Assembly: GCF_001612905.1 (NCBI RefSeq)
Contig: NZ_BDBI01000051.1
Location: 1-57,421, forward strand
Length of the DNA: 57,421 nucleotides
From: Nocardia ignorata NBRC 108230
GTDB taxonomy: Bacteria; Actinomycetota; Actinomycetes; Mycobacteriales; Mycobacteriaceae
Reading direction: 5' to 3'
A model generated the notes under the pieces. It searched no databases. It saw nothing but the letters and a program-made list of their open reading frames with translations, and had not been told where the DNA came from. This document shows positions 36,187 to 44,933 of the stretch, in pieces. How positions within the stretch are numbered: position 1 is the stretch's first letter; each line of letters opens with the position of its first letter. The position numbers were made by a program, and so were the translations under genes.

Positions 36187-36708
36187 TCACCGCCGTGCCG
36201 CGATGCGGGCCCATACCTGCGGGTCGGTGCGGAGACCGCCCGGTGTGTCGGCGCCGTACCGCGCGATTTGGGCGTCGAGGTCCAAGGGCGCGGTCAACGA
36301 GGTTCCGGGTGCGAGGGCGTCTTCGACGTGTTCGTCGGGCACCAGCCAGCACACCTCGAACTCGATGCCGTCGGGGTCGCGCGCGTAGAGCGCTTTGGTC
36401 GACCCGTGGTCGCTCGCCCCGCTCAGTGCCTTCGCCGCGAGCAGTCGACCGCGGATATCGGCGAGCTCGCGCAACGTGTCGACCTCCCAGGCGACGTGGT
36501 AGAGCCCGACCGATCCCGGCGGTCCCGCCGCGGGCCGCCTGGCCTGGAACAGCCCGAGATCGTGATCGTTGGCCGAGCCGGGGTGGCGCAGGAAGGCGCC
36601 GCCCGGGAAACCCTCGGCGAGCCGCTCGAAGCCGAGGACGTTTTCGTAGAAGGCGATGCTGCGCTCCAACTCCGCGACGAACAAGACGATGTGGTTGATT
36701 CCCCGCAT
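36187..36708 (-). CDS. VOC (glyoxalase/extradiol dioxygenase) superfamily protein
   Basis: 173 residues. The metal-binding pattern of the vicinal-oxygen-chelate fold is seen: His6 in GINHIVLFV, His in LYHVAWEVD and Glu in GIEFEVCW, with RDPDG before it. It lies 17 bp downstream of the MHS transporter on the same strand, so the pair is likely one operon importing and processing a small organic acid or aromatic (inference). The C-terminal ~35 residues after the fold are extra. Confidence 0.87.
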   Translation of the reverse strand: MRGINHIVLFVAELERSIAFYENVLGFERLAEGFPGGAFLRHPGSANDHDLGLFQARRPAAGPPGSVGLYHVAWEVDTLRELADIRGRLLAAKALSGASDHGSTKALYARDPDGIEFEVCWLVPDEHVEDALAPGTSLTAPLDLDAQIARYGADTPGGLRTDPQVWARIAARR

Positions 36709-36725
36709 AGCGATGACCTCCTGAC

Positions 36726-38069
36726 CTACGACTGTGGGCGGTCGTCGGCGTCGACACGCAGATCCCGGCCCGTGACCTCCACCGTAGCGGCCAGGGCAGC
36801 CAGGCTCAGGGCGGCGGTGACCACGATGATTCCGCTCAGCGCGACGCTCGACCCGTCGAAGGCGACCAGCAGGCTGCTCGCGATCAGCGGGGTGAAGCCC
36901 GCGCCGACGAGCGCCGCGGTCTGATAGGCGATGGACACACCGGTGTATCGCACACCGGTGGGGAACATTTCCGACAGCATCGGGGTCAGCGGCGCGTACA
37001 TCAGGTTCTGCAGCAGCTGCGCGAACATCAGCGCGCCCGTCATGATCCACCACGAATCGCTGTTGATCAGGCTGTACAGGGGGAAGGCGTAGACGATGGC
37101 CCCGATCGCGCCCGTCATCATCGTTCGCCGCCTGCCCAACCGATCCGACAGGGCCGCGCTCGCGGGAATGGCGACGATCGAGACGACGACCACCAGCAGC
37201 AGCGATCGCATCACCTCGCCGACCGCGTAGCCGATGCCGGTCGCGTAGGCGATGATGTGCGAACTCGTCAGGGCGGTCAGCGCGAACGGTGCGAGACCGG
37301 CGAACACGGCGGGGACGAGCAGGCGTGGGCGACGCAGCACCTGCGCCGCGGGAATCGAGTCACGCGGTGGCGCGGCGGTGGCGAAAACCGGGCTCTCGGC
37401 GACCCGCAGCCGCACATACATCCCGAGCACGAGCAGCGCCGCGCTCAGCAGGAACGGCACCCGCCACCCCCAGGTGGAGAACTGTGGTTCGGGAAGCTGG
37501 GTCACCGCGGCGACCGCCCCGGTGGACAGCAGAAAACCGAGAGGCGTTCCCAGCTGCATGATTCCGGCCCAGCGGCCGCGATTGCGCGCGTCGGCATGCT
37601 CGACGACCATCAGCGCGGCGCCACCCCATTCCCCGCCGACGGCCACCCCTTGCACCACGCGCAGCAGCACCAGCAGGATCGGCGCCGCGACGCCGATGGT
37701 GTGATAGGTCGGCAGCAGGCCGATCGCCGCGCTGGCGATACCCATCATCAGCATGGTGATCAGCAACATCGACTTGCGGCCCACGCGGTCACCGAAATGG
37801 CCGAAGATCACGCCGCCGAGCGGACGTGCGACATACCCGGCGGCGAGGGTGCCGAACGAAGCGATCGTGCTCAACGCCGGATTCGAGCCGGGAAAGAACA
37901 GCGGCCCGAATACCACCGCGGCCATCGTCCCGTACAGCAAGAAGTCGTAGTACTCGATCGTCGTACCGAGCAGGCTCGACAAGGCCGCACGGCGGCGAGC
38001 TCTCGCGTCGGTCGGGATAAACGCCTGTGGCGCAGACGGACTCGCCTTCTCGGGTGGCAGCGTGGTCAC
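36726..38069 (-). CDS. MFS transporter, metabolite:H+ symporter (MHS) family
   Basis: 447 residues and 12 predicted membrane helices. It starts at the GTG at 38069 with AAGGAGT upstream. Family motifs: TTIEYYDFLLYG in helix 1, RPLGGVIFGHFGDRVGRKS in loop 2-3, VVQGVAVGGEWGGA in helix 4 and the second-half loop SDRLGRR. These are characteristic of MHS permeases such as ShiA, ProP and KgtP. The substrate is not predictable. A TetR remnant lies 150 bp upstream. Confidence 0.92.
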   Translation of the reverse strand: MTTLPPEKASPSAPQAFIPTDARARRRAALSSLLGTTIEYYDFLLYGTMAAVVFGPLFFPGSNPALSTIASFGTLAAGYVARPLGGVIFGHFGDRVGRKSMLLITMLMMGIASAAIGLLPTYHTIGVAAPILLVLLRVVQGVAVGGEWGGAALMVVEHADARNRGRWAGIMQLGTPLGFLLSTGAVAAVTQLPEPQFSTWGWRVPFLLSAALLVLGMYVRLRVAESPVFATAAPPRDSIPAAQVLRRPRLLVPAVFAGLAPFALTALTSSHIIAYATGIGYAVGEVMRSLLLVVVVSIVAIPASAALSDRLGRRRTMMTGAIGAIVYAFPLYSLINSDSWWIMTGALMFAQLLQNLMYAPLTPMLSEMFPTGVRYTGVSIAYQTAALVGAGFTPLIASSLLVAFDGSSVALSGIIVVTAALSLAALAATVEVTGRDLRVDADDRPQS

Positions 38070-38220
38070 CGAGACTCCTTCGGTTCGGCCGCGAGATCCT
38101 CGTTCGACATCGCGGTCACCGCGACGTTTCCAGCGCGACCCGACGACCGGCAATACCGCCGACCACTGAGCGGAATCTTCAGTGACTCCGGCAGCGCAAA
38201 GCCATTGCGCGCCTTCCGCG

Positions 38221-38560
38221 TTATCGCTCGTCGCGTCCTTGCGGGAATTGCGCGACAGCCTCATCGATCAGCCCGCCGAGCTGGTCGGCGGTGATCATGC
38301 CGCAGTTCACGAGCCCGGCCAGCCCCTGCAAGGTGGCGAGGAAGATCAGTGCGGTCCGCTGCGGGCTCGTGCCCGGCGGCTCGTCGGCCAGGCCGCGTTC
38401 GAACATCGGCGCAAAGGCGGCCTCCGCAGCCGTGCTCACGGCCTCGCCACCTTCACCGTGGTTGTGGGCGAACATCAGCTCGGCCAGGTTCGCCTCGGAC
38501 GTCACGAGTCGAGGTAGGCCCGGGCCAGCGAGCGAATCCGGGCGCGGTAGTCGGGCGCGG
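38221..38560 (-). pseudogene. TetR-family regulator, 5'-truncated and frameshifted
   Basis: Only the C-terminal ligand-binding half remains: DYRARIRSLARAYLDS (to a stop at about 38502) and, in another frame, ANLAELMFAHNH through TALIFLATLQGLAGLVNCG to the stop at 38221. Together they read like a WHG-type TetR C-terminal domain interrupted by a frameshift near 38508. The DNA-binding domain is absent; sequence beyond about 38560 belongs to an SDR remnant on the other strand. Confidence 0.7.
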
Positions 38561-38562
38561 CA

Positions 38563-38988
38563 TCGACCGCGGTCCTGCTGTTCACCGCCGAACTACAACG
38601 CCGCCTGAGCGCGGTCGGATCGTCGGTCATCGCGACGACCGCGCATCCCGGCTGGGCCTCCACCGGCTTCCGGATCACCAGCGGTAACCGGCTCATCGAC
38701 GCCCTGTCGGCCATTTTCACGCCAATGCTCGCCCAAGGCCCCGACGCCGGTGCGCTTCCCACACTGCTGGCGGCCGTGAGCGACATCCCCGGCGGCAGTT
38801 TCGTCGGTCCGAGCCGCTTCGGCGGTGTTCGCGGTCCGGCAACAGTGGGCGAGATATCCCCCGTGGCCGAGGATCCGGACTCCGCCGCGCGGCTCTGGCG
38901 CGCCTCCGAACACCTCACCGGCACGCGCTTCCCCTTCACCTCCGCGTCGCCGTCACCCGCCCCGACCACAGACGTCTTTGGAGCATGA
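38563..38988 (+). pseudogene. Short-chain dehydrogenase/reductase, 5'-truncated
   Basis: The open frame begins abruptly with VLLFTAELQRRLSAVGSSV and ATTAHPGWASTGF, the segment that follows the YxxxK active site in retinol-dehydrogenase-like SDRs. It continues with SFVGPSRFGGVRGP and ARLWRASEHLTG, the usual C-terminus, to a stop at 38986-38988. The Rossmann half and the catalytic Tyr/Lys are missing. The 5' cut coincides with that of the TetR remnant. Confidence 0.75.
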
Positions 38989-39101
38989 CGATGCGGCGCA
39001 TCACTACGGCGAGCGAGAGGTGTTGCGGCTGAACGCCTTCGAGCCCCATCGTCCGGTCCACGCGAGGTGCCCGTGCGCGTGTACGCCGCGGACATCGGTG
39101 G

Positions 39102-40295
39102 TCACGAGGCCAGCCGTCTGACCTCAGGCAGCGTCAGAGCTGTGTGGGCCGGCCGACCGGTGGCCGGGGCCGACATGGTCAGGTCGCGGAGTCGATGGTT
39201 GCGGGCTTGCAGGGCTTCGGCCGTGGTGGGAAAGAGTGCCGCTTCACCGGTGGCGATCTGTGATTGGTTGAGTTCGACGAATGGGCGGCTGGCGCGTTCG
39301 TAGGCGGCGAAGGCGGTGGTGTGGTCGTCGTGTGCGGCCAGGGATTCGGCGAGCATGTAGGCGCCGACGAGCGCGAGGCTCGACCCCTGCCCGGTCAGGA
39401 ACGACGGTGCGTAGGCGGCATCGCCGACGAGTGCCACGCGCCCGGTGGACCATTGCGGCATGCGGATCTGACTTACCGTGTCGAAGAACGGATCTGGGGA
39501 ATCCCGCATGGCCGCGACGATGTCCGGCACCTTCCATCCGTCGTCGCCGAAGATCGTGGATATCAGCGCACGTCGAGTCTCGTTGTCGCGGAGGGCTTCG
39601 TGGGATGGTTCGGAGTGGGCGAAGGTCAGGAGGGCGTGTACGTCGTCGCTGTCTCCCACGGCGTAGAGAGCGGCGGCTCGTCCGGGGGTGTTCCAGATGA
39701 GCGCTTCGTGTGCGAGCCCGAATGTATTGGGCACGGTGCTGATCGCGAAGCAGTAGCCGAGGTAGCGCAGGTAGTTCTGTTCGGGGCCGAAGGCGAGCGT
39801 CCTGGTGCCTGAGTGCAATCCGTCGGCACCGACAACAAGATCGAAACTGCGTTGGGCGCCGCTGTGGAAGGTGACGTCCACACCGTGCTCGTATTCGGTG
39901 AGCGCGTCCACGGAGTCGTCGAAGACGAACTCCACGTCGTCACGGACTGCCGTGTACAGGACGTTCGTCAGCGTCTCCCTCGGGACTTCGAGGTCATGCC
40001 CGTCGACGCCCCCGGCCACCGCCTGTGGATGAACGACAGCGGCCCGACTGCCGTCGGCCTCGAGGAAGGTGACCCGCTGTGTGTCGATATGGGCTCGCTG
40101 TAGCTGCGGCAGAATGCCCATCCGGTGCGCGACCTCGACGGCGGTGCCACGCAAGTCGATCGGGTACCCGCCGCCGCGCACACCGGCGGACTTCTCGACC
40201 ACCGTCACCTCGAATCCGAACTTGTGCAACCAGAACGCCAGCGCGGGACCCGCGATACTCGCGCCCGAAATCAGCACAGTTCCTCTGGATTTCAT
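39102..40295 (-). CDS. FAD-dependent monooxygenase (TetX/PHBH-like)
   Basis: 397 residues from the ATG at 40295 with GAGGAG upstream. FAD motifs: VLISGASIAGPALAFWL (Rossmann), VVGADGLHSGTR (DG motif) and RVALVGDAAYAPSFLTGQG (GD motif), which is the group A pattern. It follows an MFS exporter by 28 bp. Oxidative inactivation of a drug plus efflux is the likely theme (inference), as in TetX-like or rifampicin-monooxygenase-like enzymes. The substrate is unknown. Confidence 0.9.
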   Translation of the reverse strand: MKSRGTVLISGASIAGPALAFWLHKFGFEVTVVEKSAGVRGGGYPIDLRGTAVEVAHRMGILPQLQRAHIDTQRVTFLEADGSRAAVVHPQAVAGGVDGHDLEVPRETLTNVLYTAVRDDVEFVFDDSVDALTEYEHGVDVTFHSGAQRSFDLVVGADGLHSGTRTLAFGPEQNYLRYLGYCFAISTVPNTFGLAHEALIWNTPGRAAALYAVGDSDDVHALLTFAHSEPSHEALRDNETRRALISTIFGDDGWKVPDIVAAMRDSPDPFFDTVSQIRMPQWSTGRVALVGDAAYAPSFLTGQGSSLALVGAYMLAESLAAHDDHTTAFAAYERASRPFVELNQSQIATGEAALFPTTAEALQARNHRLRDLTMSAPATGRPAHTALTLPEVRRLAS

Positions 40296-40323
40296 CTCAA
40301 CTCCTCTGTTTCGAGGGAAAGGG

Positions 40324-41799
40324 TCACGCGTGCGTTTCGACAGCCTGGCGCTCGAGTTCCGACGCGGGCATCCGACGCTGCGGGCGGGTGGTTCGAACAA
40401 GAAGGACGACCACGACCGCGGCGATCGCGAAGGCCGTGGTGGCGATCGCGATATAGCCGAATACGCCGGTAGCCGAGTTCACCGTCTCGCCGTCCGCGAC
40501 GACAGTGGTCGATGCGAGAACGGCCGCGCCGACGAAGTTGAACACCACGGCCCCGGTCGAGACCATCACCATGACCAGGCTGGACACGACGCCTTGCCGT
40601 TGCGCCGATGCCAAGTCGCCCGCCGTGTTGAAGCCCGACGCACCCAACGCCGCGACCGTGACTCCGAGCAGGAACGCGAAGCACAGCGCCGCGACCAACT
40701 GGGACGCACCGAGGAACATGCCGATGGTGGCCACGGTTCCGAGCATGACCGCCCCGGCCAGAGTTCGGGCAGGCCCGATTCGCGTACCCGACCAGCCGGC
40801 CACCGGCCCGCCGAGCATGACGCCGACAGCGGGTGCCGCGAGAAGCAACGCCACCGACCCGCGACCGCCGAGTCCGTAGCCCAAGTTCTGGTCCGCCGAG
40901 ACATCACTGATGAGCGGGATGAGTTGCAGCATGCTCTGGTAGGAACCGGCACCGAGGAAGACGACCAGAAGCGTGAGAAGCAGTGGCTTGCCGAGGTTTC
41001 CGACGTCGATCAGCGGATCAGCCTTCCGGCTCGAGACCGTGAACCAGCTGACCAACGCCACGGCCCCGCCGAGGAGCAGGGCAAGCGGTCCGATAGCGGA
41101 CCACCCGAGATCGGGACCCATGCTGATGTAGCCGAGCACTCCGAGCAGACCGCCGCCGAGCAGCAGCGCACCCGAGATGTCGAGCCGGCCCGGCGTCTTC
41201 ACCAGCGATTCGGGAACCAGGAAACGCACGCATACAGCCATCGCCACCGCGACAGCGGCCGAGATGAGAAACAGGATCTGAAAGCCGAACTCCGTCGCCA
41301 GCTTCTCGACGAGGAACCGGGAGGCGACATTGAGGATCGCGGTTCCGGTGGTCACGATACCGACGATGATCATGGCCAGGCGTGGCGTGCAGACGGTTCG
41401 CACGATCGCGACCGACAGGAACATCGCGGCCAACGCCGCTCCCTGCAACATGCGACCGATCACGAATACCCACATCGTCGGGGCGACCGCGCAGATCAGC
41501 GCACCGACACAACTGATGAGCAAGGTCAGCACGAGGACCCGGCGTTTTCCGTATATGTCGGCACTCTTACCGAGCAACGGGGCCCACATCACGCCCGCCA
41601 GCATCGCGGTGGCATTGAGCCACGCCGCCTGGTCGGTGCCGAAATGGTCCAGCATCTCGGGCAGGACGATCAGCGGTGCGCCGATCGCCGAATCCACCAC
41701 GAAGTTCACCAGGGCCAGGATCGCCACGAGGCCGAGTAGTCGCCGACTCCACCTCGTGTGAAGACCGACGTTCACACCGTCGGTTGTGTTCTGCTGCAT
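40324..41799 (-). CDS. MFS drug-efflux-type transporter (DHA2-like)
   Basis: 491 residues from the ATG at 41799 with GAGGAG nine or ten bases upstream. It has about 12-14 hydrophobic helices. Motif A-like GKSADIYGKRRVLVLTL follows helix 2, and IGRMLQGAALAAMF is the antiporter-type helix. It is operonic with the FAD monooxygenase and divergent from a two-component system across a 260-bp intergenic region that contains repeats, so the TCS may control it. Confidence 0.9.
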   Translation of the reverse strand: MQQNTTDGVNVGLHTRWSRRLLGLVAILALVNFVVDSAIGAPLIVLPEMLDHFGTDQAAWLNATAMLAGVMWAPLLGKSADIYGKRRVLVLTLLISCVGALICAVAPTMWVFVIGRMLQGAALAAMFLSVAIVRTVCTPRLAMIIVGIVTTGTAILNVASRFLVEKLATEFGFQILFLISAAVAVAMAVCVRFLVPESLVKTPGRLDISGALLLGGGLLGVLGYISMGPDLGWSAIGPLALLLGGAVALVSWFTVSSRKADPLIDVGNLGKPLLLTLLVVFLGAGSYQSMLQLIPLISDVSADQNLGYGLGGRGSVALLLAAPAVGVMLGGPVAGWSGTRIGPARTLAGAVMLGTVATIGMFLGASQLVAALCFAFLLGVTVAALGASGFNTAGDLASAQRQGVVSSLVMVMVSTGAVVFNFVGAAVLASTTVVADGETVNSATGVFGYIAIATTAFAIAAVVVVLLVRTTRPQRRMPASELERQAVETHA

Positions 41800-41924
41800 C
41801 GACTTCGGCTCCTCACCAGACTTGATTCCCCGACTGAGCGGGATTCGCACCGCCCAGGGACTTTCTGGTTACAACCGTTCCAGCGGAGCCGTCGGCGGGC
41901 ATCGTCTCTCGTCATCGATTGCCG

Positions 41925-41963
41925 CTGGTGCTGTCGCACCAGACGACCGCGCACTCCTGGTGC
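41925..41963. promoter_or_regulatory. CTGGTGC repeats in the MFS / two-component divergent promoter region
   Basis: CTGGTGC at 41925-41931 and its complement GCACCAG at 41936-41942 form a perfect 7-bp inverted repeat with a 4-bp spacer; CTGGTGC recurs at 41957-41963. Three half-sites in a 260-bp gap between efflux and regulator genes suggest a binding site for the response regulator (inference). No other element is recognised in the gap 41800-42059. Confidence 0.45.
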
Positions 41964-42059
41964 GTAGGAACCGAGTCGTGCGCCTTGCGGTTGCGGGACG
42001 CTCGCCACGCGTATCTTGGGCGAGGTGTTGCCGAACCAGCAGCGTCCCCCGATCCGGTG

Positions 42060-43286
42060 ATGACCACCCAGCAGGTGGCACGACGACCGGTGTGGTGGCG
42101 CGAGGCGCTCGTCCTCGCGACGGCGTTCCTGCTGTGCCTGTCCGGCGGGATCTTTCACCCCGACAACACCCTCGGATGGCCACCGATCGCCACCTATGCC
42201 GTCGCGGGTGTCTCGTGTGCGGCGCTGGTCGTGCGGCATCGGGCGCCCGTAGCCGTGGTCGCGGTAACCACGGTGTGCGGGATGCTGGTCGCCACGTTGG
42301 GCCTGCTGTCAACCCCGCTGATCGTCGTGCCCGTCGCGATCGCCGCCTACGCGCTGGCACTGCACACCGAGCTGAGGGTGACGATCGCGGTCCTGCTTCC
42401 CGCCGTGGCATTGCTTGTCGCGACTGCCCCGCTTCTCGACGGGCTGTCCTGGCAGGACGCCGGCAGGCTGCTGTCGGTGGCGGCGCTCCCGCTGATCGCC
42501 GGGGCGCTCGGCAATGCGACGCAGAGCAGGCGCGCCTACCTGGCCGCCATGGAAGAGCGGGCACTGCGCGCCGAGGAGAGCCGGGAGAGCGAAGCGCGGC
42601 GCAGCGTCGCCGAGGAACGGGTGCGCATCGCCCGCGAGCTCCACGATGTCGTCGCACACCAGATCACCCTCGCCAATGCCCAAGCTGTTGTCGCCGCGCA
42701 CGTGTTCGACTCCCAGCCGGACCAGACCCGCTCGAACCTGAACAACATCATCGAGACCACGAGAAACGCCCTCGACGACCTACGCGCCACGGTCGGACTG
42801 CTACGCCAGGCCGGGGACGCGAACACTCCCGCCGAACCGTCACCCGGCCTGGCCCAGCTCCCCCGGCTGCTCGAGTCGTTCGACCGTGCGGGGCTGCGTG
42901 TGACGACGGACAACGACGGCACGCCCGTACCGCTACCGCCAGGCGTGGATCTCACCGCCTTCCGGATCATCCAGGAGGCCCTGACCAACGTAGGCAAACA
43001 CGCCGGAACCAGCCACGCTCGAATCCGCCTGTCCTGGGGCCACGACCTGCTCGGCATCACCGTCGCCGACGAGGGACCCGGCTCGCGAGCAGCGAACAGG
43101 CCGAGTTTCACGGGGTCGGACCGGCCATCGGGCTACGGGCTCATCGGTATGCGAGAACGCGCCAAGGCGGTCGGGGGTCAGCTCGTCACCGAAAACAGCC
43201 CGGCGGGTGGCTTCATCGTCTCCGCCCACTTGCCACTCACATCGGCGAACACGACCGGCGACACGGAGAACGGTGGTACCCCATGA
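42060..43286 (+). CDS. NarL-partner sensor histidine kinase (HisKA_3)
   Basis: 408 residues from the ATG at 42060. The N-terminal ~150 residues contain five or six hydrophobic helices and no obvious extracytoplasmic domain. They are followed by a coiled dimerisation region with the HisKA_3 box ARELHDVVAHQI (His195), an N-box FRIIQEALTNVGKHA and G-boxes DEGPGS and GYGLIGMRERA. It has the intramembrane-sensing layout common in actinobacteria. The 3' end overlaps the response regulator by 4 bp. Confidence 0.92.
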   Translation: MTTQQVARRPVWWREALVLATAFLLCLSGGIFHPDNTLGWPPIATYAVAGVSCAALVVRHRAPVAVVAVTTVCGMLVATLGLLSTPLIVVPVAIAAYALALHTELRVTIAVLLPAVALLVATAPLLDGLSWQDAGRLLSVAALPLIAGALGNATQSRRAYLAAMEERALRAEESRESEARRSVAEERVRIARELHDVVAHQITLANAQAVVAAHVFDSQPDQTRSNLNNIIETTRNALDDLRATVGLLRQAGDANTPAEPSPGLAQLPRLLESFDRAGLRVTTDNDGTPVPLPPGVDLTAFRIIQEALTNVGKHAGTSHARIRLSWGHDLLGITVADEGPGSRAANRPSFTGSDRPSGYGLIGMRERAKAVGGQLVTENSPAGGFIVSAHLPLTSANTTGDTENGGTP

Positions 43287-43969
43287 CAATTCGAGTGCTC
43301 CTCGCCGACGACCAGGCCCTGCTCCGCCAGGCGTTCCGTACGCTCCTCGACACCGCCGACGACATCACCGTGGTCGGCGAGGCCGCCGACGGCGCACAAG
43401 CGGTGCGGCTCACCCGTGAACTGCACCCCGATGTGATCGTCATGGACATCCGGATGCCCGAGACCGACGGCATCACCGCCACCACACAGATCTGCGCGGA
43501 CCCGCACCTGCGCGACAGCCGGGTCCTCGTCCTGACCACCTATGAGACCGACGAATATGTCGCACAGGCACTCCGCGCGGGTGCGAGCGGCTTCATCGGA
43601 AAGGGCATCGGCGCAGCGGAACTGCTCACTGCCGTGCGCACCATCGCAGACGGCGAAACCCTCCTCTCCCCCGCCGCGACGCGAACCTTGATCGCCCGCT
43701 TCCTCGCAACCCCACCCGACGACAGCGCTACGCACACCTCCGAGAAACTCGACGTGCTCACCCCGCGAGAACGCGAAATGACGAGGCTTGTCGCACAAGG
43801 ACTGTCCAACAACGAGATTGCCGAACAGCTGTTCGTCAGCCCGTTCACCGTCCGCGCCCACGTGCAGCGTGCCATGAACAAACTGCACGCTCGCGATCGC
43901 GCACAACTCGTCGTCATCGCCCACCAGACCGGACTGGTCAACCACGCCAGCGACGGCGGCCTGCCGTGA
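43283..43969 (+). CDS. NarL/LuxR-family response regulator
   Basis: 228 residues. Receiver: LLADDQ at the N-terminus, phosphoacceptor Asp55 in VIVMDIRMP, and a lysine in FIGKGIG (normally K-D/P). The C-terminal HTH has LTPREREMTRLVAQGLSNNE and LFVSPFTVRAHVQRAMNKL, the canonical LuxR type. It is translationally coupled to the kinase (ATGA). The probable target is its own promoter region and the divergent MFS/monooxygenase operon (inference). Confidence 0.94.
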   Translation: MTIRVLLADDQALLRQAFRTLLDTADDITVVGEAADGAQAVRLTRELHPDVIVMDIRMPETDGITATTQICADPHLRDSRVLVLTTYETDEYVAQALRAGASGFIGKGIGAAELLTAVRTIADGETLLSPAATRTLIARFLATPPDDSATHTSEKLDVLTPREREMTRLVAQGLSNNEIAEQLFVSPFTVRAHVQRAMNKLHARDRAQLVVIAHQTGLVNHASDGGLP

Positions 43970-44080
43970 CCGCCGGTTGCCCGCAACAGGGTCAGGGCTT
44001 CGACCGCGGGTCGGGGCGATCCCGAGCGTGCGGGCGATCCGCGCCATGAGCTGAGACATCTTCGACGGGAACGAATTCGG

Positions 44081-44470
44081 TTACGGCACGGTGAGCGGGC
44101 GGACCCGGCCGTTGTGAATCGCCGTTATCTTCCACCCGTTTTCGGTGCACAGCAGCACGATGGTCTGCCGGGAGAGCCGCCGCTTCGGCAGGCGCGAGCG
44201 CCACGGCATCAGCACCGAGGCGGTGCCGTACACGATCGCCACATCCGGGGTGATGTAGCGGATGGACTCCAGTTCACCGGTCAGAGCTGATCCCGCCAGG
44301 ACTCCACGGAGCAGCCGGTCGTGGTTGCGCTGATGCTGTTCACGGCCGATGGCACAGGTTCCGTCGTAGGAAACGTAATCGGAGTCCACGGTGAAGAGCG
44401 CGCCGAAGGCTTCGGCGTCATTGGCGGTCCAGGTCTGCTGGAGCTGCTGGAAGACCTCCGCGACGATCAT
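44081..44470 (-). CDS. SgcJ/EcaC-like SnoaL-fold (DUF4440) protein
   Basis: 129 residues. QLQQTWTANDAEAFGALFT and the following DSDYVSYDG are the typical start of the SgcJ/EcaC branch of the NTF2-like fold, and the end is ENGWKITAIHNGR. Such proteins are small-molecule binding or cyclase-like, and the role is not predictable. Its 5' end overlaps the opposite-strand MarR gene by up to 80 bp, so the start of one or both may be displaced. Confidence 0.8.
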   Translation of the reverse strand: MIVAEVFQQLQQTWTANDAEAFGALFTVDSDYVSYDGTCAIGREQHQRNHDRLLRGVLAGSALTGELESIRYITPDVAIVYGTASVLMPWRSRLPKRRLSRQTIVLLCTENGWKITAIHNGRVRPLTVP

Positions 44471-44933
44471 CGACGAGATCGGACAGCAGTTGCGGCTGCT
44501 GCAGCGCAGCTTCGACACCTTCGACGAGGCGGTCGCCGCGCACTTGCGGCTCAATCGCACCGATATGCGGTGCCTCGACATCGTGTTGGGCCGCAGACCG
44601 CTCTCCGCAGGTGAGCTGAGTTCCGCGCTGCGGCTCAACCCGGCCGCCACCACCACGGTCATCGACCGGCTCGAACGGGCCGGATATGTCTCGCGCGCAC
44701 AGGATCCGGACAATCGGCGGCGCGTGCTCATCGAGCCGACCGCGGACGCGCGGCGCATGGCGGAGCTCATCTTCGAACCCGTGGGCCGGGCCGGGGCGGC
44801 GGCGCTCCGGCGCTACGACAGCGACCAAACGCGCCTCGTTCTCGACTTTCTCGCAACGGCTCTGCGCGTCCATCAGGAGCAGACCGACCTGATTGCCGAA
44901 CGCACCCGGAACGAAGGGTCCGCATCGAGTTAG
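44391..44933 (+). CDS. MarR-family regulator with abnormal 5' end
   Basis: The clear homology begins around residue 26 (IIDEIGQQLRLLQRSFDTFD) and carries the winged helix LSSALRLNPAATTTVIDRLERAGYVSR, then DNRRRVLIEPT (the MarR wing), to TAG at 44931-44933. No ATG or GTG exists close to the start of homology. The nearest GTG is 44391, lying inside the divergent SgcJ-like gene, and the intervening residues (KSAPKASASL...) do not look like MarR. The native start may have been lost in a rearrangement, or a TTG may be used. It overlaps the convergent hydrolase stop by 4 bp. Confidence 0.75.
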   Translation: MKSAPKASASLAVQVCWSCWKTSATIIDEIGQQLRLLQRSFDTFDEAVAAHLRLNRTDMRCLDIVLGRRPLSAGELSSALRLNPAATTTVIDRLERAGYVSRAQDPDNRRRVLIEPTADARRMAELIFEPVGRAGAAALRRYDSDQTRLVLDFLATALRVHQEQTDLIAERTRNEGSASS

